A stretch of DNA of 64,000 nucleotides from Paenibacillus cymbidii (lineage in GTDB: Bacteria; Bacillota; Bacilli; Paenibacillales; NBRC-103111). Numbering within the stretch: the stretch's first letter is position 1; each line of letters opens with the position of its first letter. Both the position numbers and the translations under genes were made by a program. Below the pieces are notes generated by a model. That model was not told the DNA's origin and made no database searches. It saw only the letters and a program-made list of their open reading frames with translations. Location of the stretch: contig NZ_SHLX01000002.1 in the NCBI RefSeq assembly GCF_004764705.1, forward strand, positions 456,131-520,130. Direction: 5' to 3'. This document shows, piece after piece, positions 25,445 through 35,106 of this stretch.

Positions 25445-27667
25445 TTACGCCTCTGCGCGTTCTACGATTTCTTTGTGCTCGCCTGGCCAGAAGGACCAGC
25501 GGCCAAGAATCATCGTTATCGCGGGTACAAGGAAGGGCCGGACGATAAAGGTATCAAGCAAAACGCCAATAGCCGTTACAGTGCCGAATTGCACAAGCAC
25601 CTGAATCGGCAGTGTGGCTAGTACCGCAAAGGTGCCCGCAAGGATAAGACCTGCCGATGTAATGACGGATCCGGTCTCCCCGACACCATCGCGAATCGCT
25701 TGCTTGAGTGGCATCGTTCTGCGCTTCTGCCAAATACTCGAAATCATGAATATATTATAATCCTCTCCAAGTGCGACAATAAAGACGAACGCGTATAGCG
25801 GTATTGCCCCCTGTATGGCATCGGCTCCAAACCCGTAATGCAAAACAAGCCATCCCAGACCGAGTGCTGAAAAATAGGACAAAATAACGGTCAGTACCAA
25901 GTATAGCATCGCGACAATTGAGCGCAAGTAGAGCAGCAGCAACAGCGCGATCATACCGATGACAATGGGAATGATGACCCGCGTGTCGCGATCGCCGGTA
26001 ACCTTCGTATCATATTGTTCTGCTGTTTGCCCGCCAACCCAGATCCTTGTCCCGGGATTGTCAACGCCTGCCATGCTTAGCGAACGTTCCGCCGCGGCAC
26101 GTAATTCAGGCACGCGCTTCATCGCGTCGATGGAATACGGATTCAAGTTCAGCGTGACTTCATAGGCAAGAATGTCAGCATTGACGCGGCCTATTTTCGG
26201 TTCTGCAACAGCAGTTACGTATGGCAACAGCTTCACATCTTCCGCAAGCGAAGTCGGTTTGCCCTGCGTATCTACGATCAATTGAACCGGCGCAAGCTCT
26301 CCCTCGGAAAACTGTTCGCCGATCAGCCGAAACCCTTCGCGGGATGCCATATCCTTCGGAAATGAGGACAAGATGTCGTACGTATACCGAATCTGACTTG
26401 TAAACGCTGCAAGAGTGCCAAGAAGGATCATACTGACGATGATGATCAGTATCGGGCGCTTTACGACAAAGTTGCCGATTCGGTAGCGCGGTGCTGACAC
26501 TCGCCTTCCCGATATGATCGGTTTGCCTTTGCGTTTCATCCATTCTTCCTGTTCTTCATCCGTCCTGGGAATAAAGGGCCAAAAGGAGGCGCGGCCGATG
26601 ATCGCAAGCAGGGCCGGCACTAGCGTTAAGCTGGCGAGCACCATAACCAGAATCGCGATGCTGAATGGAGCGGCAAATCGGTGGAACGCTCCGTATTCGG
26701 CTGTGAGCAGAGCAAGCATGGAAAGGACAACGGTAAGACCGCTCATGGCGATGGCGCCCGCCGCGCCTGAAAATGCGCTGCGAAGCGCGCGAATCTTGCC
26801 GCCTTCCGTTTTCAGCAAATGCCGAAACCGGGCAATCAGGAACAAACAGTAATCGGTTCCCGCCCCGAATAGCAGCACGGTCATAATGGAAATGCCCTGC
26901 GAATCCACTTTGATCCATCCTGTGTGTGCCAACCAGCCCAGCAGCGGCCCGATGACACTATAGGCAAAACCAACCCCGACAAGCGGAATCAAAGCCAGGA
27001 TCGGCGACCTGTAAATGCATAGCAGCAGTAAAAGTACGAGCAGTACCGTGGCAAGCAGCAGCGTAACATCCGCGTTCTGGAATAATCCGGTCGCGTCGAT
27101 CTGAATGCCGACCGGCCCGGTCATGCGCGCACTCAGTTCTTCCGCTCGACCCATAGGCACAGCAAACGGATCGGCGCCAAACAACTCCCTCACCTCTTTT
27201 TTTAACTGCTCCGTGCCTGTTTTTAATTGTTCCGTATCGGCGTTTTTATCAAAAAAGACAGGCGTCACGAGCGTGCTTCCATCTTTGGACAGTTGGCTTT
27301 TCAAGCCAGCCAATGGCATTTGATGCAAGGGGGGGATATTAGTTTGGTGGAGTACGGGCGTTTTCGTGAGCCTGTAAGAAAGTTCCTGCACGCGCGACAG
27401 ATCGTTGTCAAGAAGACCCCCGCTACGGTGCCAAACAAGGAGGGCGGGAACATCTCCCCCTGCGGGAAATTCACGGTTTGCTATGGCTTCCGCAACGACA
27501 GACGGCTTGCTGTCCGCCAGGTTGGGTGCGTTATTTGTTTCCTCATTGTTTACTGACGGTAGCAGCACATTCATCAGTGCAGCGGTCGTTAACCAGACTA
27601 ATAACGTAGCCCACCGACTCCATTTGCCTGTAAACCATCGTGAAATCGTTAGCATGTTTTCCGTCAT
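25445..27667 (-). CDS. MMPL/RND-family transporter at the end of the carotenoid operon
   Basis: A 740-residue membrane protein of the MMPL family with the usual two repeats: TM1, a large outer loop (~60-190), TM2-6 with GAGTDYCLFLIARF, a second loop (~415-560), and TM8-12 with ALGEDYNIFMISSIW. Family members export lipids or glycolipids using the proton gradient. The start at 27667 is preferred to the ATG at 27688, which overlaps the crtQ stop, because AAGGAGG lies between the two. Co-directional linkage to crtQ suggests that it could move the glycosylated carotenoid across the membrane; that is inference. Confidence 0.88.
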   Translation of the reverse strand: MTENMLTISRWFTGKWSRWATLLVWLTTAALMNVLLPSVNNEETNNAPNLADSKPSVVAEAIANREFPAGGDVPALLVWHRSGGLLDNDLSRVQELSYRLTKTPVLHQTNIPPLHQMPLAGLKSQLSKDGSTLVTPVFFDKNADTEQLKTGTEQLKKEVRELFGADPFAVPMGRAEELSARMTGPVGIQIDATGLFQNADVTLLLATVLLVLLLLLCIYRSPILALIPLVGVGFAYSVIGPLLGWLAHTGWIKVDSQGISIMTVLLFGAGTDYCLFLIARFRHLLKTEGGKIRALRSAFSGAAGAIAMSGLTVVLSMLALLTAEYGAFHRFAAPFSIAILVMVLASLTLVPALLAIIGRASFWPFIPRTDEEQEEWMKRKGKPIISGRRVSAPRYRIGNFVVKRPILIIIVSMILLGTLAAFTSQIRYTYDILSSFPKDMASREGFRLIGEQFSEGELAPVQLIVDTQGKPTSLAEDVKLLPYVTAVAEPKIGRVNADILAYEVTLNLNPYSIDAMKRVPELRAAAERSLSMAGVDNPGTRIWVGGQTAEQYDTKVTGDRDTRVIIPIVIGMIALLLLLYLRSIVAMLYLVLTVILSYFSALGLGWLVLHYGFGADAIQGAIPLYAFVFIVALGEDYNIFMISSIWQKRRTMPLKQAIRDGVGETGSVITSAGLILAGTFAVLATLPIQVLVQFGTVTAIGVLLDTFIVRPFLVPAITMILGRWSFWPGEHKEIVERAEA

Positions 27668-27687
27668 TCTTCTATTATCCTCCTTCA

Positions 27688-28803
27688 TTACACGTCTATT
27701 TTACGGCCCTTCCATTTTACAGAACGCAGGATGTACGTTCGGAATAAAGAATAAGCGTATATGGCTGTGAAAAATAAAAACAAAATCGGATGCAGCAAAA
27801 AGATACCCCAACTGAAATTGCCGCATCTGCGGGCAAATAGCAGAGTTTGCACGGCATATGCCATATACAATATACCGCTGAATATGATGGCTGCAGGAGG
27901 ATTTGCCGTCATGGAAGATAGGAGTGCCCCGGTACTGATAAAACTTCCGGAAATCCAAATGATGGTCATCATCATCACGATCGGATGAGTTGATTTTGAT
28001 CCGACAGCAAAGCTTTTGCACCAACCTTCTACAAGACTTTTCATTCCTTCCGGGTACATGCGAAAAGTGATTACCCCTTTCCCCCCCATACAATGAACAG
28101 GAAGGTTTTTATCAAGGAAGGCCTGTCCGAGTGCCAGGTCATCCATTACGGCACCTAGAATTTTTTGATTCCCCCCTGTCAAAAAATAATCGTCTTTATC
28201 GGATAATAGGCACGGACCAAAAGAGCCTGCGGTTTTGAACCTGGGCCCCCAGAAAGTAAATACATTCATTCCAACAATGACAATAATGTTAAAAATCGCC
28301 GATAGATTTTCATATAATCGACGCATTGTATGATAGGGCTGCAAAGATAAAATCCCTTTAGCACCTTTTTGTTGATAGAAATTGAGTAAATTAAATAGGC
28401 TGTGCGTACTTGTGAAAGATGTATCTGCATCTAAAAACAAGAGCCATTTTCCTTTAGCGTGCTGCGCTCCGTGCCAACAAGCCATAGATTTCCCTGACCC
28501 TGAGTCTACTGCTCTGTTCTGTAGAACCTTTGCACCGAAGCTTTCTGCAACAGTTGCAGTATGATCGGTAGAATGATCGTCAACAACCAGAACCTCAAAT
28601 GACCGGAAGGTTTGCTCTTGCAAGGATTGCAGCAGAGGAGAAATCCGGCCTGATTCGTTTCTGGCAGGTATAATGATGGATACATACGGTAAACGATTAT
28701 TTTTATCCGTGGCTTGAAGAAGCGGCAAAGACCGGAACATCATGAATCCGACCAGAACAGCCAGAAAACCGATCATGAGATTGATTCCTTCTGAGCCTGG
28801 CAT
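27688..28803 (-). CDS. crtQ: 4,4'-diaponeurosporenoate glycosyltransferase (CrtQ)
   Basis: A 371-residue membrane-bound family 2 glycosyltransferase. An N-terminal TM (10-28) precedes the GT2 domain with YVSIIIPARNESGRI, VVDDHSTD, the DxD-type LFLDADTS, and GGNQKILGAVMDDLALGQ. Three C-terminal TM segments follow. In the staphyloxanthin pathway CrtQ attaches glucose to 4,4'-diaponeurosporenoate. Placement after crtN and with crtO supports that role. The downstream MMPL gene begins 20 bp past its stop. Confidence 0.88.
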   Translation of the reverse strand: MPGSEGINLMIGFLAVLVGFMMFRSLPLLQATDKNNRLPYVSIIIPARNESGRISPLLQSLQEQTFRSFEVLVVDDHSTDHTATVAESFGAKVLQNRAVDSGSGKSMACWHGAQHAKGKWLLFLDADTSFTSTHSLFNLLNFYQQKGAKGILSLQPYHTMRRLYENLSAIFNIIVIVGMNVFTFWGPRFKTAGSFGPCLLSDKDDYFLTGGNQKILGAVMDDLALGQAFLDKNLPVHCMGGKGVITFRMYPEGMKSLVEGWCKSFAVGSKSTHPIVMMMTIIWISGSFISTGALLSSMTANPPAAIIFSGILYMAYAVQTLLFARRCGNFSWGIFLLHPILFLFFTAIYAYSLFRTYILRSVKWKGRKIDV

Positions 28804-28849
28804 AGAATTTCCTCCTCCATGTTAGAACATGATTCTACTCGTCCATTCT

Positions 28850-30376
28850 TCACTTCCCGGAATAGTCGTATACAATCCCCTGGTCGTCATGAATCAGTTC
28901 CTGTGCGGTAATTCTGGCTGACAACAGCACAATCGGAACTCCTGCGCCCGGATGTGTGCTGCTTCCGGTAAAGTACAGCTGCTCACAATCTTTGGCTTTG
29001 CTTTGCGGGCGCATATGGTTGCTTTGAGCCAAGACTGGCATCAGACCGAAAGTGGCGCCATTATAAGCATTGAACTTCGACTCGAAGTCGAGCGGTGTAA
29101 TGCAAGTTTCCGTGACAATCTCTTGGTCGATATGTTCAAACCCGCGTATTTTTTTTAACGTATTTAAAATATAGGATCGGTACTCACGAATCGTTTCCTC
29201 ATTCCAGGGATACTTAGCCGTGGCTAGATTGGAAACCGGCATCAATATGTATAATCCATCTTTTCCATCGGGAGTAAGCGAAGCATCCATCTTCGATGCG
29301 ATATATACATAAAACGAAGCATTCGTCAGTTTATTCCCGGCAAAAATATCATGCAGATTTTTTCTAAGATCTTCATTAAAAATAAAATGATGAACGTGCT
29401 CTATTTCCTCATATTTTCTGTTCATGCCCAGATACAAAAGAAAACAAGAGCAGGAGTATTTCATTTTATCGATCTTTTTGTCCGTGTACTTACCTTTAGC
29501 TGTATGGTCTTTCACCAGGTTTTTCATGGCATAGGGGAAGTCCGCGTTGCATACCACAAAATCCGCAGAGACATTCTGCCCGTCTACGATAATGCCAGTC
29601 GCTTTTCGGTTCTGAATACATATTTCCTGCACGCTTTTGTTGTAGAGAATGGTACCGCCCAGTTCTTTGAAAAGCTTCTCCATAGACTGAGCCATCGTAT
29701 ACATACCGCCTTTAATAAACCATACGCCATATAAAAATTGTAACATGGGAATCATGGTGTAAAACGAAGGACTTTTAAAAGGTGAAATGCCAATGTACAA
29801 GGTCTGGAAGCTGATCATCTGCTTTAGCCGTTCATTTTTTATATATTTGCTCATAAAATGATCTGCAGTGTCCAACGTCTTCAGTTTTAGAGCTTTCTTT
29901 AACATGGCCACGTTATAGAAATCGCGAGATTTACGAAAGGGTCTTTGAATAATGCTGTTCTTGGCAACCATAAAGCGTTTATAAATTTCGTTCAGATAGA
30001 GAAAGAACCCCTCCATGTCCTCTTCGCTAATTCTTTCAATCGTCTTTGCCAATTCCACAAGATCGGAGGAAATATCAAAAGGTTCTTCGGGAATATCACT
30101 GTAGTAAACCCGATACATCGGGTCCAATCTCTCCATGGGAATATAATCGTCCGGATTGCGGCCGCAAAGCTCAAAAATCTCCCTGTACAATTCCGGCATC
30201 ATGACGATCGTTGGCCCTAAATCAAATTTGTAGCCACCCGTTTCAATTCGATTCATTTTCCCTCCTGGCAAGGATTCTTTCTCATAGATTTCGACCTGAT
30301 ATCCGTCATGCTGTAATCTTATTGCAGCAGCAAGTCCGGCGACACCTGCACCGATAACAATGACTTTTTTGCCCAT
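28850..30376 (-). CDS. crtN: dehydrosqualene (diapophytoene) desaturase (CrtN)
   Basis: A 508-residue FAD-dependent carotenoid desaturase. The N-terminal dinucleotide-binding motif is VIGAGVAGLAAAIRLQ, then GGKMNRIETGGYKFDLGPTI, and the C-terminal bacterial desaturase motif is TGSSTHPGAGVPIVLLSA. It would turn 4,4'-diapophytoene into 4,4'-diaponeurosporene or diapolycopene at the membrane. The start follows GGGAGGGGAACATTTCAG. The second desaturase-like gene in the operon (crtP) is more like the oxidase branch, which separates the two roles. Confidence 0.88.
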   Translation of the reverse strand: MGKKVIVIGAGVAGLAAAIRLQHDGYQVEIYEKESLPGGKMNRIETGGYKFDLGPTIVMMPELYREIFELCGRNPDDYIPMERLDPMYRVYYSDIPEEPFDISSDLVELAKTIERISEEDMEGFFLYLNEIYKRFMVAKNSIIQRPFRKSRDFYNVAMLKKALKLKTLDTADHFMSKYIKNERLKQMISFQTLYIGISPFKSPSFYTMIPMLQFLYGVWFIKGGMYTMAQSMEKLFKELGGTILYNKSVQEICIQNRKATGIIVDGQNVSADFVVCNADFPYAMKNLVKDHTAKGKYTDKKIDKMKYSCSCFLLYLGMNRKYEEIEHVHHFIFNEDLRKNLHDIFAGNKLTNASFYVYIASKMDASLTPDGKDGLYILMPVSNLATAKYPWNEETIREYRSYILNTLKKIRGFEHIDQEIVTETCITPLDFESKFNAYNGATFGLMPVLAQSNHMRPQSKAKDCEQLYFTGSSTHPGAGVPIVLLSARITAQELIHDDQGIVYDYSGK

Positions 30377-30393
30377 CTGAAATGTTCCCCTCC

Positions 30394-30879
30394 CTATCTA
30401 TTAGTCGATAATGTAATCGCATCAATGCGTCCGCGGTTGTACCGCTGTACAATGATGAATGGCAAGTTGAACATCACTGCGTAGAGGATCATGACCCAAC
30501 CTGCCCATACGGGGTTCCATATGAAAAACAAGGGAGCGGGCACGATAGAAAGCCAGTGAGTCAGCTCCGCCCGTTTGGTTTCCGCAGCGAACACTTTCAA
30601 GTCACTTATGCCGGTGCCGTGCAATTTCTTTTTACCGTATCCTTTTTTCAATATCACAGTCCCGTCGATGAGACGTCCTTTCCATCTTTTAACGCGAAAT
30701 AACCGTTGCCATAACTTCCCGGATTTTTCCCAGACGAACAGTCTAAACCAGATCCTATCCTTTAAAAAGAACGCCAGAGGCAGTTTCAAGCACAAAACAG
30801 CCACGACTACATGAAAAAAAGCCCAGGCGAAGATGTCAATGCATACCGTCCATATGACCGGTAACGATATAGGCGGCAC
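30394..30879 (-). CDS. crtO: glycosyl-4,4'-diaponeurosporenoate acyltransferase (CrtO)
   Basis: A 161-residue membrane protein with a GTG start at 30879 preceded by AGGAGG. The family signatures are KRAELTHWLSIVP and the C-terminal FIIVQRYNRGRI, as in Staphylococcus aureus CrtO (about 165 residues). The reaction adds a fatty acid to the sugar of glycosyl-diaponeurosporenoate, the last step of staphyloxanthin synthesis. Not to be confused with the unrelated ketolase also called CrtO. It lies between aldH and crtN. Confidence 0.88.
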   Translation of the reverse strand: MPPISLPVIWTVCIDIFAWAFFHVVVAVLCLKLPLAFFLKDRIWFRLFVWEKSGKLWQRLFRVKRWKGRLIDGTVILKKGYGKKKLHGTGISDLKVFAAETKRAELTHWLSIVPAPLFFIWNPVWAGWVMILYAVMFNLPFIIVQRYNRGRIDAITLSTNR

Positions 30880-30913
30880 GGCAATCCTCCTGTAATCATT
30901 CGATATTCTTTTC

Positions 30914-32311
30914 TTATAAAAGCCATTTTCTAAACTTCTTCACAATTTGCAGGTTCCGATCGGAATAAGGCGGAAATTTGCCGGGTACATGCAAGTAGCG
31001 ATACACTTTGTACGCTGTCTTTTCGTAGCTGAAAGCTTGAAAACCCGCCTTGCCGTGATAACTGCCATGTCCGCTACGCCCAACGCCGCCAAAAGCAACA
31101 TGAGGATTAGCACCATGCTGGATGACTTGATTGACGCTGATGGTTGTCGATCGCATATGTTTTTCGACTAGCCGGATGTGTTGCTTGTTCTTGCTAAAGA
31201 TATATGCAACCAATGCATCACGCTGAATCGCCTGTTGATTTAATAAAGATTCCAGGCTGGCATAGGAAATGACAGGGAGTATGGGACCGAAAATTTCATC
31301 AAGCAAAATGGAGCTCCCGGAAGGTATATCTGTTAATACTGTAGGGGCAATGAATAAATTTTCCGCATCGCATTCGCCCCCAAACCTGATTTTTCCCTGT
31401 GTGATGACATGAAGCAGTTTTTGAAAGTGTCCTGGATTGCAAATCCTGCCATAGTCTTTACTTTCCTTAGCATGCTCCCCGTAAAACGACAAAAGGGCTG
31501 CTGAAATTTCCGAAAGTGTTTTTTCGTATATCGATTCGTGTACAAATAGCGTATCGGGTGCAATGCAGGTTTGTCCTGCGTTGAGAAATTTACCCCAGAC
31601 GATTTCTCGAATGGCCCCAGGCGAGTACCCAGTTTCATCCAATATACAGAGATTTTTTCCGCCTAGCTCTGCTATTACAGGGGTAAGCCGTTTGGCAGCC
31701 TGCTCGGATACTGCCTTTCCAGTCTCTTGACTCCCTGTAAAAAAAATCAGATCAAATGGCAGTGAAGTTAATTGTTTTGCAGTATGGATATCTCCGGTAA
31801 CAACGGTAAGTACTTCAGGTGCAAAGGTTTGACTGATCACCTTTTTTAGCAGCTCGCTTGTTGCCGGTGCGTACTCCGACGGTTTGATCACGCAACGGTT
31901 TCCGGCTGCGATCGCGCTGATGGCTGGCATTAATGCGAGCTGGAGCGGATAATTCCATGGACTGATGATGAGTACACTTCCGTAAGGGCTCCGCTTTTTG
32001 CGAATAGCTTCGATGTACCCGAATTTGATATGACCGGAACGCTCTGACCGCATCCAACCTTTCAAAGACCGAGATACATAATCAATCTCATTCAACAGGA
32101 GTGCTATTTCGAATGAGAAGGCTTCAAATGCTGGCCTTCGCATATCAGAGACTAGCGCTTTGATCCATGCAGCTTCATGGTCTACAAGCATCCGTTTCAA
32201 CTGCAGAAGCGTTTTCTTTCTCTCTCTCACTGTAGGGACGGCGTTTTGGAGAATATCTTCTTGCTGCTTTTCCAATAATGCCTGCAGCACAGTACTACCC
32301 TGTTCAGCCAT
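30914..32311 (-). CDS. aldH: carotenoid aldehyde dehydrogenase (AldH/CrtNc-like)
   Basis: A 465-residue aldehyde dehydrogenase. PWNYPLQLALMP, FTGSQETGKAV, the Glu of AELGGKN and the catalytic Cys in NAGQTCIAPD are all present, and a C-terminal hydrophobic stretch resembles membrane-associated members. In this setting it should oxidise 4,4'-diaponeurosporenal to the acid. In S. aureus the equivalent gene is away from crtOPQMN; here it is inside the operon. The ATG at 32311 overlaps the crtP end by 8 bp; AAGGG precedes it. Confidence 0.88.
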   Translation of the reverse strand: MAEQGSTVLQALLEKQQEDILQNAVPTVRERKKTLLQLKRMLVDHEAAWIKALVSDMRRPAFEAFSFEIALLLNEIDYVSRSLKGWMRSERSGHIKFGYIEAIRKKRSPYGSVLIISPWNYPLQLALMPAISAIAAGNRCVIKPSEYAPATSELLKKVISQTFAPEVLTVVTGDIHTAKQLTSLPFDLIFFTGSQETGKAVSEQAAKRLTPVIAELGGKNLCILDETGYSPGAIREIVWGKFLNAGQTCIAPDTLFVHESIYEKTLSEISAALLSFYGEHAKESKDYGRICNPGHFQKLLHVITQGKIRFGGECDAENLFIAPTVLTDIPSGSSILLDEIFGPILPVISYASLESLLNQQAIQRDALVAYIFSKNKQHIRLVEKHMRSTTISVNQVIQHGANPHVAFGGVGRSGHGSYHGKAGFQAFSYEKTAYKVYRYLHVPGKFPPYSDRNLQIVKKFRKWLL

Positions 32312-33800
32312 TGTCCGCATCCCTTCGCACGATGATATCCCGTACTTGCTGGCCGCTTAATGCAACCATGGGCATTCCGCTTCCCGGGTTTACCGTTCCG
32401 CCGACAAAGTAAAGATTGTCATAGCGCGTGCTTTGCTTTGGATGCTTGAATCCTTTATTTTTTTTGCGATCCGATAAAGTGCCGTAAATGGCACCACGGT
32501 CGGAACCATAAACCCGTTTAATGTCTTCCGGTGTCCATACGTCCTTTGTCACAATGTGATTACGCAAACCATCAAGCCCCATTTTTTCTAATTTAATTAA
32601 CACCCGTTCTGCAAAACGATCGTAGTCTTGCTGTGTAAACGGCTTATCCTGAATGTATGGAATATGGGGCAATACTTTTACATTCTCATGCCCTGTAGGC
32701 GCTTGCGAAGGGTCCGTTTTATTGACATTCACCAGATAAATGACCGGGTCATCCGGTAATTCATGACGGTGAAATATTTTATCCATTTGCTTTTTCATAT
32801 TTTCTGCAAAGAAAAAATTGTGGTGAGCAAGCTGCGGGTACATTTTCTTGACACCCAGGTGTATGACAAGCCCTGAGCTTGCTGGTTCGTACTTCGTTTT
32901 CAACTTATGGATAAAACGCTTTTCTTCCTGCAACAGTTGCTCATAAAACGGAATGACTTCCATATTGGAAATGTAGTAATCTGCCGACAATTTCGTCCCG
33001 TCTTCTAGCACTGCACCGGTAATGTTGCCTTCCTTCTTGTCGAGCTGAACAATTCGTTTTCCTGTATGAATCGACACGCCTATTTCCTTCGCCAACTGCA
33101 CCAACCCGCGCGCGAGCAGATGCATCCCGCCAGGGACATACCATACGCCTTGATGATGCTGCATGTAGATCATCATATTCAATACAGCCGGTGCATCATA
33201 TGGCGAAGAACCGACGTATTTGGTGAAATAGGAGAGCATGACCCGCAGCTCCCGATCGCTTATCCGTTTCGCAATGGACTTATGTACGGTAGAAAACAAG
33301 TCAAAGTTTTTCAGCGCATTAAGCACTCCATTATATCGTGCGATATCTTTCGTATTGTCGGCACCATGCTTAAAGTACCCGAGCTCCGTCATATCGTAAA
33401 GCTTTTTTGAGTATTCAAGTACATTCTTGTACTCGATAATATCCCGCTCATTCAATGATGGATTCTTCGCTTTCATTTCTCCAATATCTTCATGCAAATC
33501 GATGATATTGCCACTTGGAAAAAAAGATCGCCATTGATGATTCAGTTTCACCGTGGGGACGTAATCGTTCATATTTTTACCGCTGGCAGCGAACAGTTTT
33601 TGAAAGATTTGCGGCATCGTCAGAATGGAGGGGCCGAGGTCAAAGCCGAAGCCATCCTGCTCGAGCCGATTCAATCGACCTCCAATATGCTTGTTCTGTT
33701 CGTATAAAGAAACGCTATATCCGCTTTGCCTCAGAGATATGGCAGCCGACAAGCCGCCAAGCCCGCCTCCGATGATCAACACGCTCTTATTTTTCGACAA
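32304..33800 (-). CDS. crtP: 4,4'-diaponeurosporene oxidase (CrtP/CrtNb)
   Basis: A desaturase-like flavoprotein of about 498 residues. It carries LIIGGGLGGLSAAISLRQSG, LYEQNKHIGGRLNR, FGFDLGPSILTMPQIF, ASSGLVIHLGV, AHHNFFF and NLYFVGGTVNPGSGMP, the pattern of CrtP rather than CrtN. It oxidises the terminal methyl of diaponeurosporene. The start is uncertain: a GTG at 33812 has no spaced ribosome site, whereas TTG at 33800 has GAAAGGTG nine bases before it. It follows crtM closely. Confidence 0.88.
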   Translation of the reverse strand: MSKNKSVLIIGGGLGGLSAAISLRQSGYSVSLYEQNKHIGGRLNRLEQDGFGFDLGPSILTMPQIFQKLFAASGKNMNDYVPTVKLNHQWRSFFPSGNIIDLHEDIGEMKAKNPSLNERDIIEYKNVLEYSKKLYDMTELGYFKHGADNTKDIARYNGVLNALKNFDLFSTVHKSIAKRISDRELRVMLSYFTKYVGSSPYDAPAVLNMMIYMQHHQGVWYVPGGMHLLARGLVQLAKEIGVSIHTGKRIVQLDKKEGNITGAVLEDGTKLSADYYISNMEVIPFYEQLLQEEKRFIHKLKTKYEPASSGLVIHLGVKKMYPQLAHHNFFFAENMKKQMDKIFHRHELPDDPVIYLVNVNKTDPSQAPTGHENVKVLPHIPYIQDKPFTQQDYDRFAERVLIKLEKMGLDGLRNHIVTKDVWTPEDIKRVYGSDRGAIYGTLSDRKKNKGFKHPKQSTRYDNLYFVGGTVNPGSGMPMVALSGQQVRDIIVRRDADNG

Positions 33801-33823
33801 TTCACACAACACCTTTCAGCCAT

Positions 33824-35104
33824 TTAGGAGCAATTGGAAACAGCAGCGCTGATTTTATTCCTATTTTCCTTGCTTACAAAGTTGCGCTTGGAGAAACAGT
33901 CATAATCATTGCTTCTGACTGCGTCCAATATGCCTCTATACACGCCAGCGGACAGTAAGAGCGGCATCTTGCTGTCATCGTCATAGAGATCTATGCTACT
34001 GTAGAAAAGGTCGTATAAAGATTCTGCGCGTTTGGCGAGTTTCTCCCATAGGTGAACAAAATTCTCATTAATGAAGCCATGTCTCAAATCCTCCGGGGTA
34101 TATCGGAATCGCTCCATTTCTTCTTTGGGCAAATAGATCCGCTGCTTGGTATGGAAATCTTCGCCGATGTCGCGCAGGATATTCGTTATTTGCATCGCGG
34201 TTCCCAAATGAATCGCTGATGGACGCAAATCGGCAACAGCTTTTGAAGCCAGGACTGGCAGCAGCATCAAGCCTACTGAGCCAGCTACATAATAACTGTA
34301 GCTTTCAAGCTCACTTATGGTTTTCGGAATGGCAAAATTCATATCCATCCATTGCCCGGTCAGTTGATCGTAAAAGGGTTGGATGTCCATATCATATGTA
34401 GTAAAAACTTGCCTAAGCGCACGCCATAGTGGAAGATCCACTTCTGCATGATCCCTGAATAAATCGAGTTCTTTCTTTAATCGATGCAGAGACGCCAGCT
34501 TCTCAAGATGCGGTTGGCTTGAGTCTGCACAATCATCTGCCGTTCTGCAAAAAGCGTAAATGGCATAGACAGCATTTGCTTTTTCCACGGGGAGTTGTGA
34601 AAAAGCGTAGTAAAAGCTTTTGGAATGTTTCTTAATAATGGCTTCACAATAAGCAAAATCGGCTTGCATAGGCTCTGTATCCATATTGACCACCTCCCAA
34701 CCCTGTGGGTACCCGATGGAAATCCCCTCCAACTCGATCTGAATCCCTTTAGAAAGGAGATTGTCCAAACATTCCACCAAATACGCCCGATTATGTTCAG
34801 GATAAATAGGACCGTCCCATTGCGTGAACTCGTTGGAGTGGTTAGCGTTATAAGGCTCGCATTGCTTGCCGCGATAAAGGGGATTCTCCCACAGTTTATC
34901 TACGGAAAATCCGCGTCTCTTCATTTCGGCCATCACCACAGCATGGTAAGAAAAAAGTCGTTCAGGCGCATACGCAAAAACATAATTCACCGTAGAATGA
35001 GACTTTCCCCACCCCTTTCCACGTAAAGCGCAGCACTCCCGATGCTGTCCAAGCAATTGTTGTCTCGGCAATAATGGAATCAGCGATTCGTGCCATAATC
35101 TCAT
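33824..35104 (-). CDS. crtM: TIGR02328-type domain fused in frame to dehydrosqualene synthase (CrtM)
   Basis: The open frame has 426 codons. Residues 1-140 form a TIGR02328/Pyr_excise-like domain (MRLWHESLIPLLPRQQLLGQ, then CALRGKGWGKSHSTVNYVF). Residues 141-426 are a complete squalene/phytoene synthase with both Asp-rich motifs (DDCAD and RDIGEDF) and the length of S. aureus CrtM, which condenses two farnesyl diphosphates. No stop separates the parts. A strong ribosome site and ATG at 34684 could also produce CrtM alone (286 residues). The first ATG is preceded by TTAGGAGTTAACG, inside the end of fni. The N-terminal domain has no known role in carotenoid synthesis. Confidence 0.85.
   Translation of the reverse strand: MRLWHESLIPLLPRQQLLGQHRECCALRGKGWGKSHSTVNYVFAYAPERLFSYHAVVMAEMKRRGFSVDKLWENPLYRGKQCEPYNANHSNEFTQWDGPIYPEHNRAYLVECLDNLLSKGIQIELEGISIGYPQGWEVVNMDTEPMQADFAYCEAIIKKHSKSFYYAFSQLPVEKANAVYAIYAFCRTADDCADSSQPHLEKLASLHRLKKELDLFRDHAEVDLPLWRALRQVFTTYDMDIQPFYDQLTGQWMDMNFAIPKTISELESYSYYVAGSVGLMLLPVLASKAVADLRPSAIHLGTAMQITNILRDIGEDFHTKQRIYLPKEEMERFRYTPEDLRHGFINENFVHLWEKLAKRAESLYDLFYSSIDLYDDDSKMPLLLSAGVYRGILDAVRSNDYDCFSKRNFVSKENRNKISAAVSNCS
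34682..34697 (-). promoter_or_regulatory. internal ribosome binding site and ATG for CrtM within the fused frame
   Basis: On the minus strand GGGAGGTGG is followed by TCAAT and the ATG at 34682-34684. The protein from this ATG (MDTEPMQADFAYCEAIIKKH) has the standard length and N-terminus of CrtM, so this may be the main start. Confidence 0.6.
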
Positions 35105-35106
35105 CG

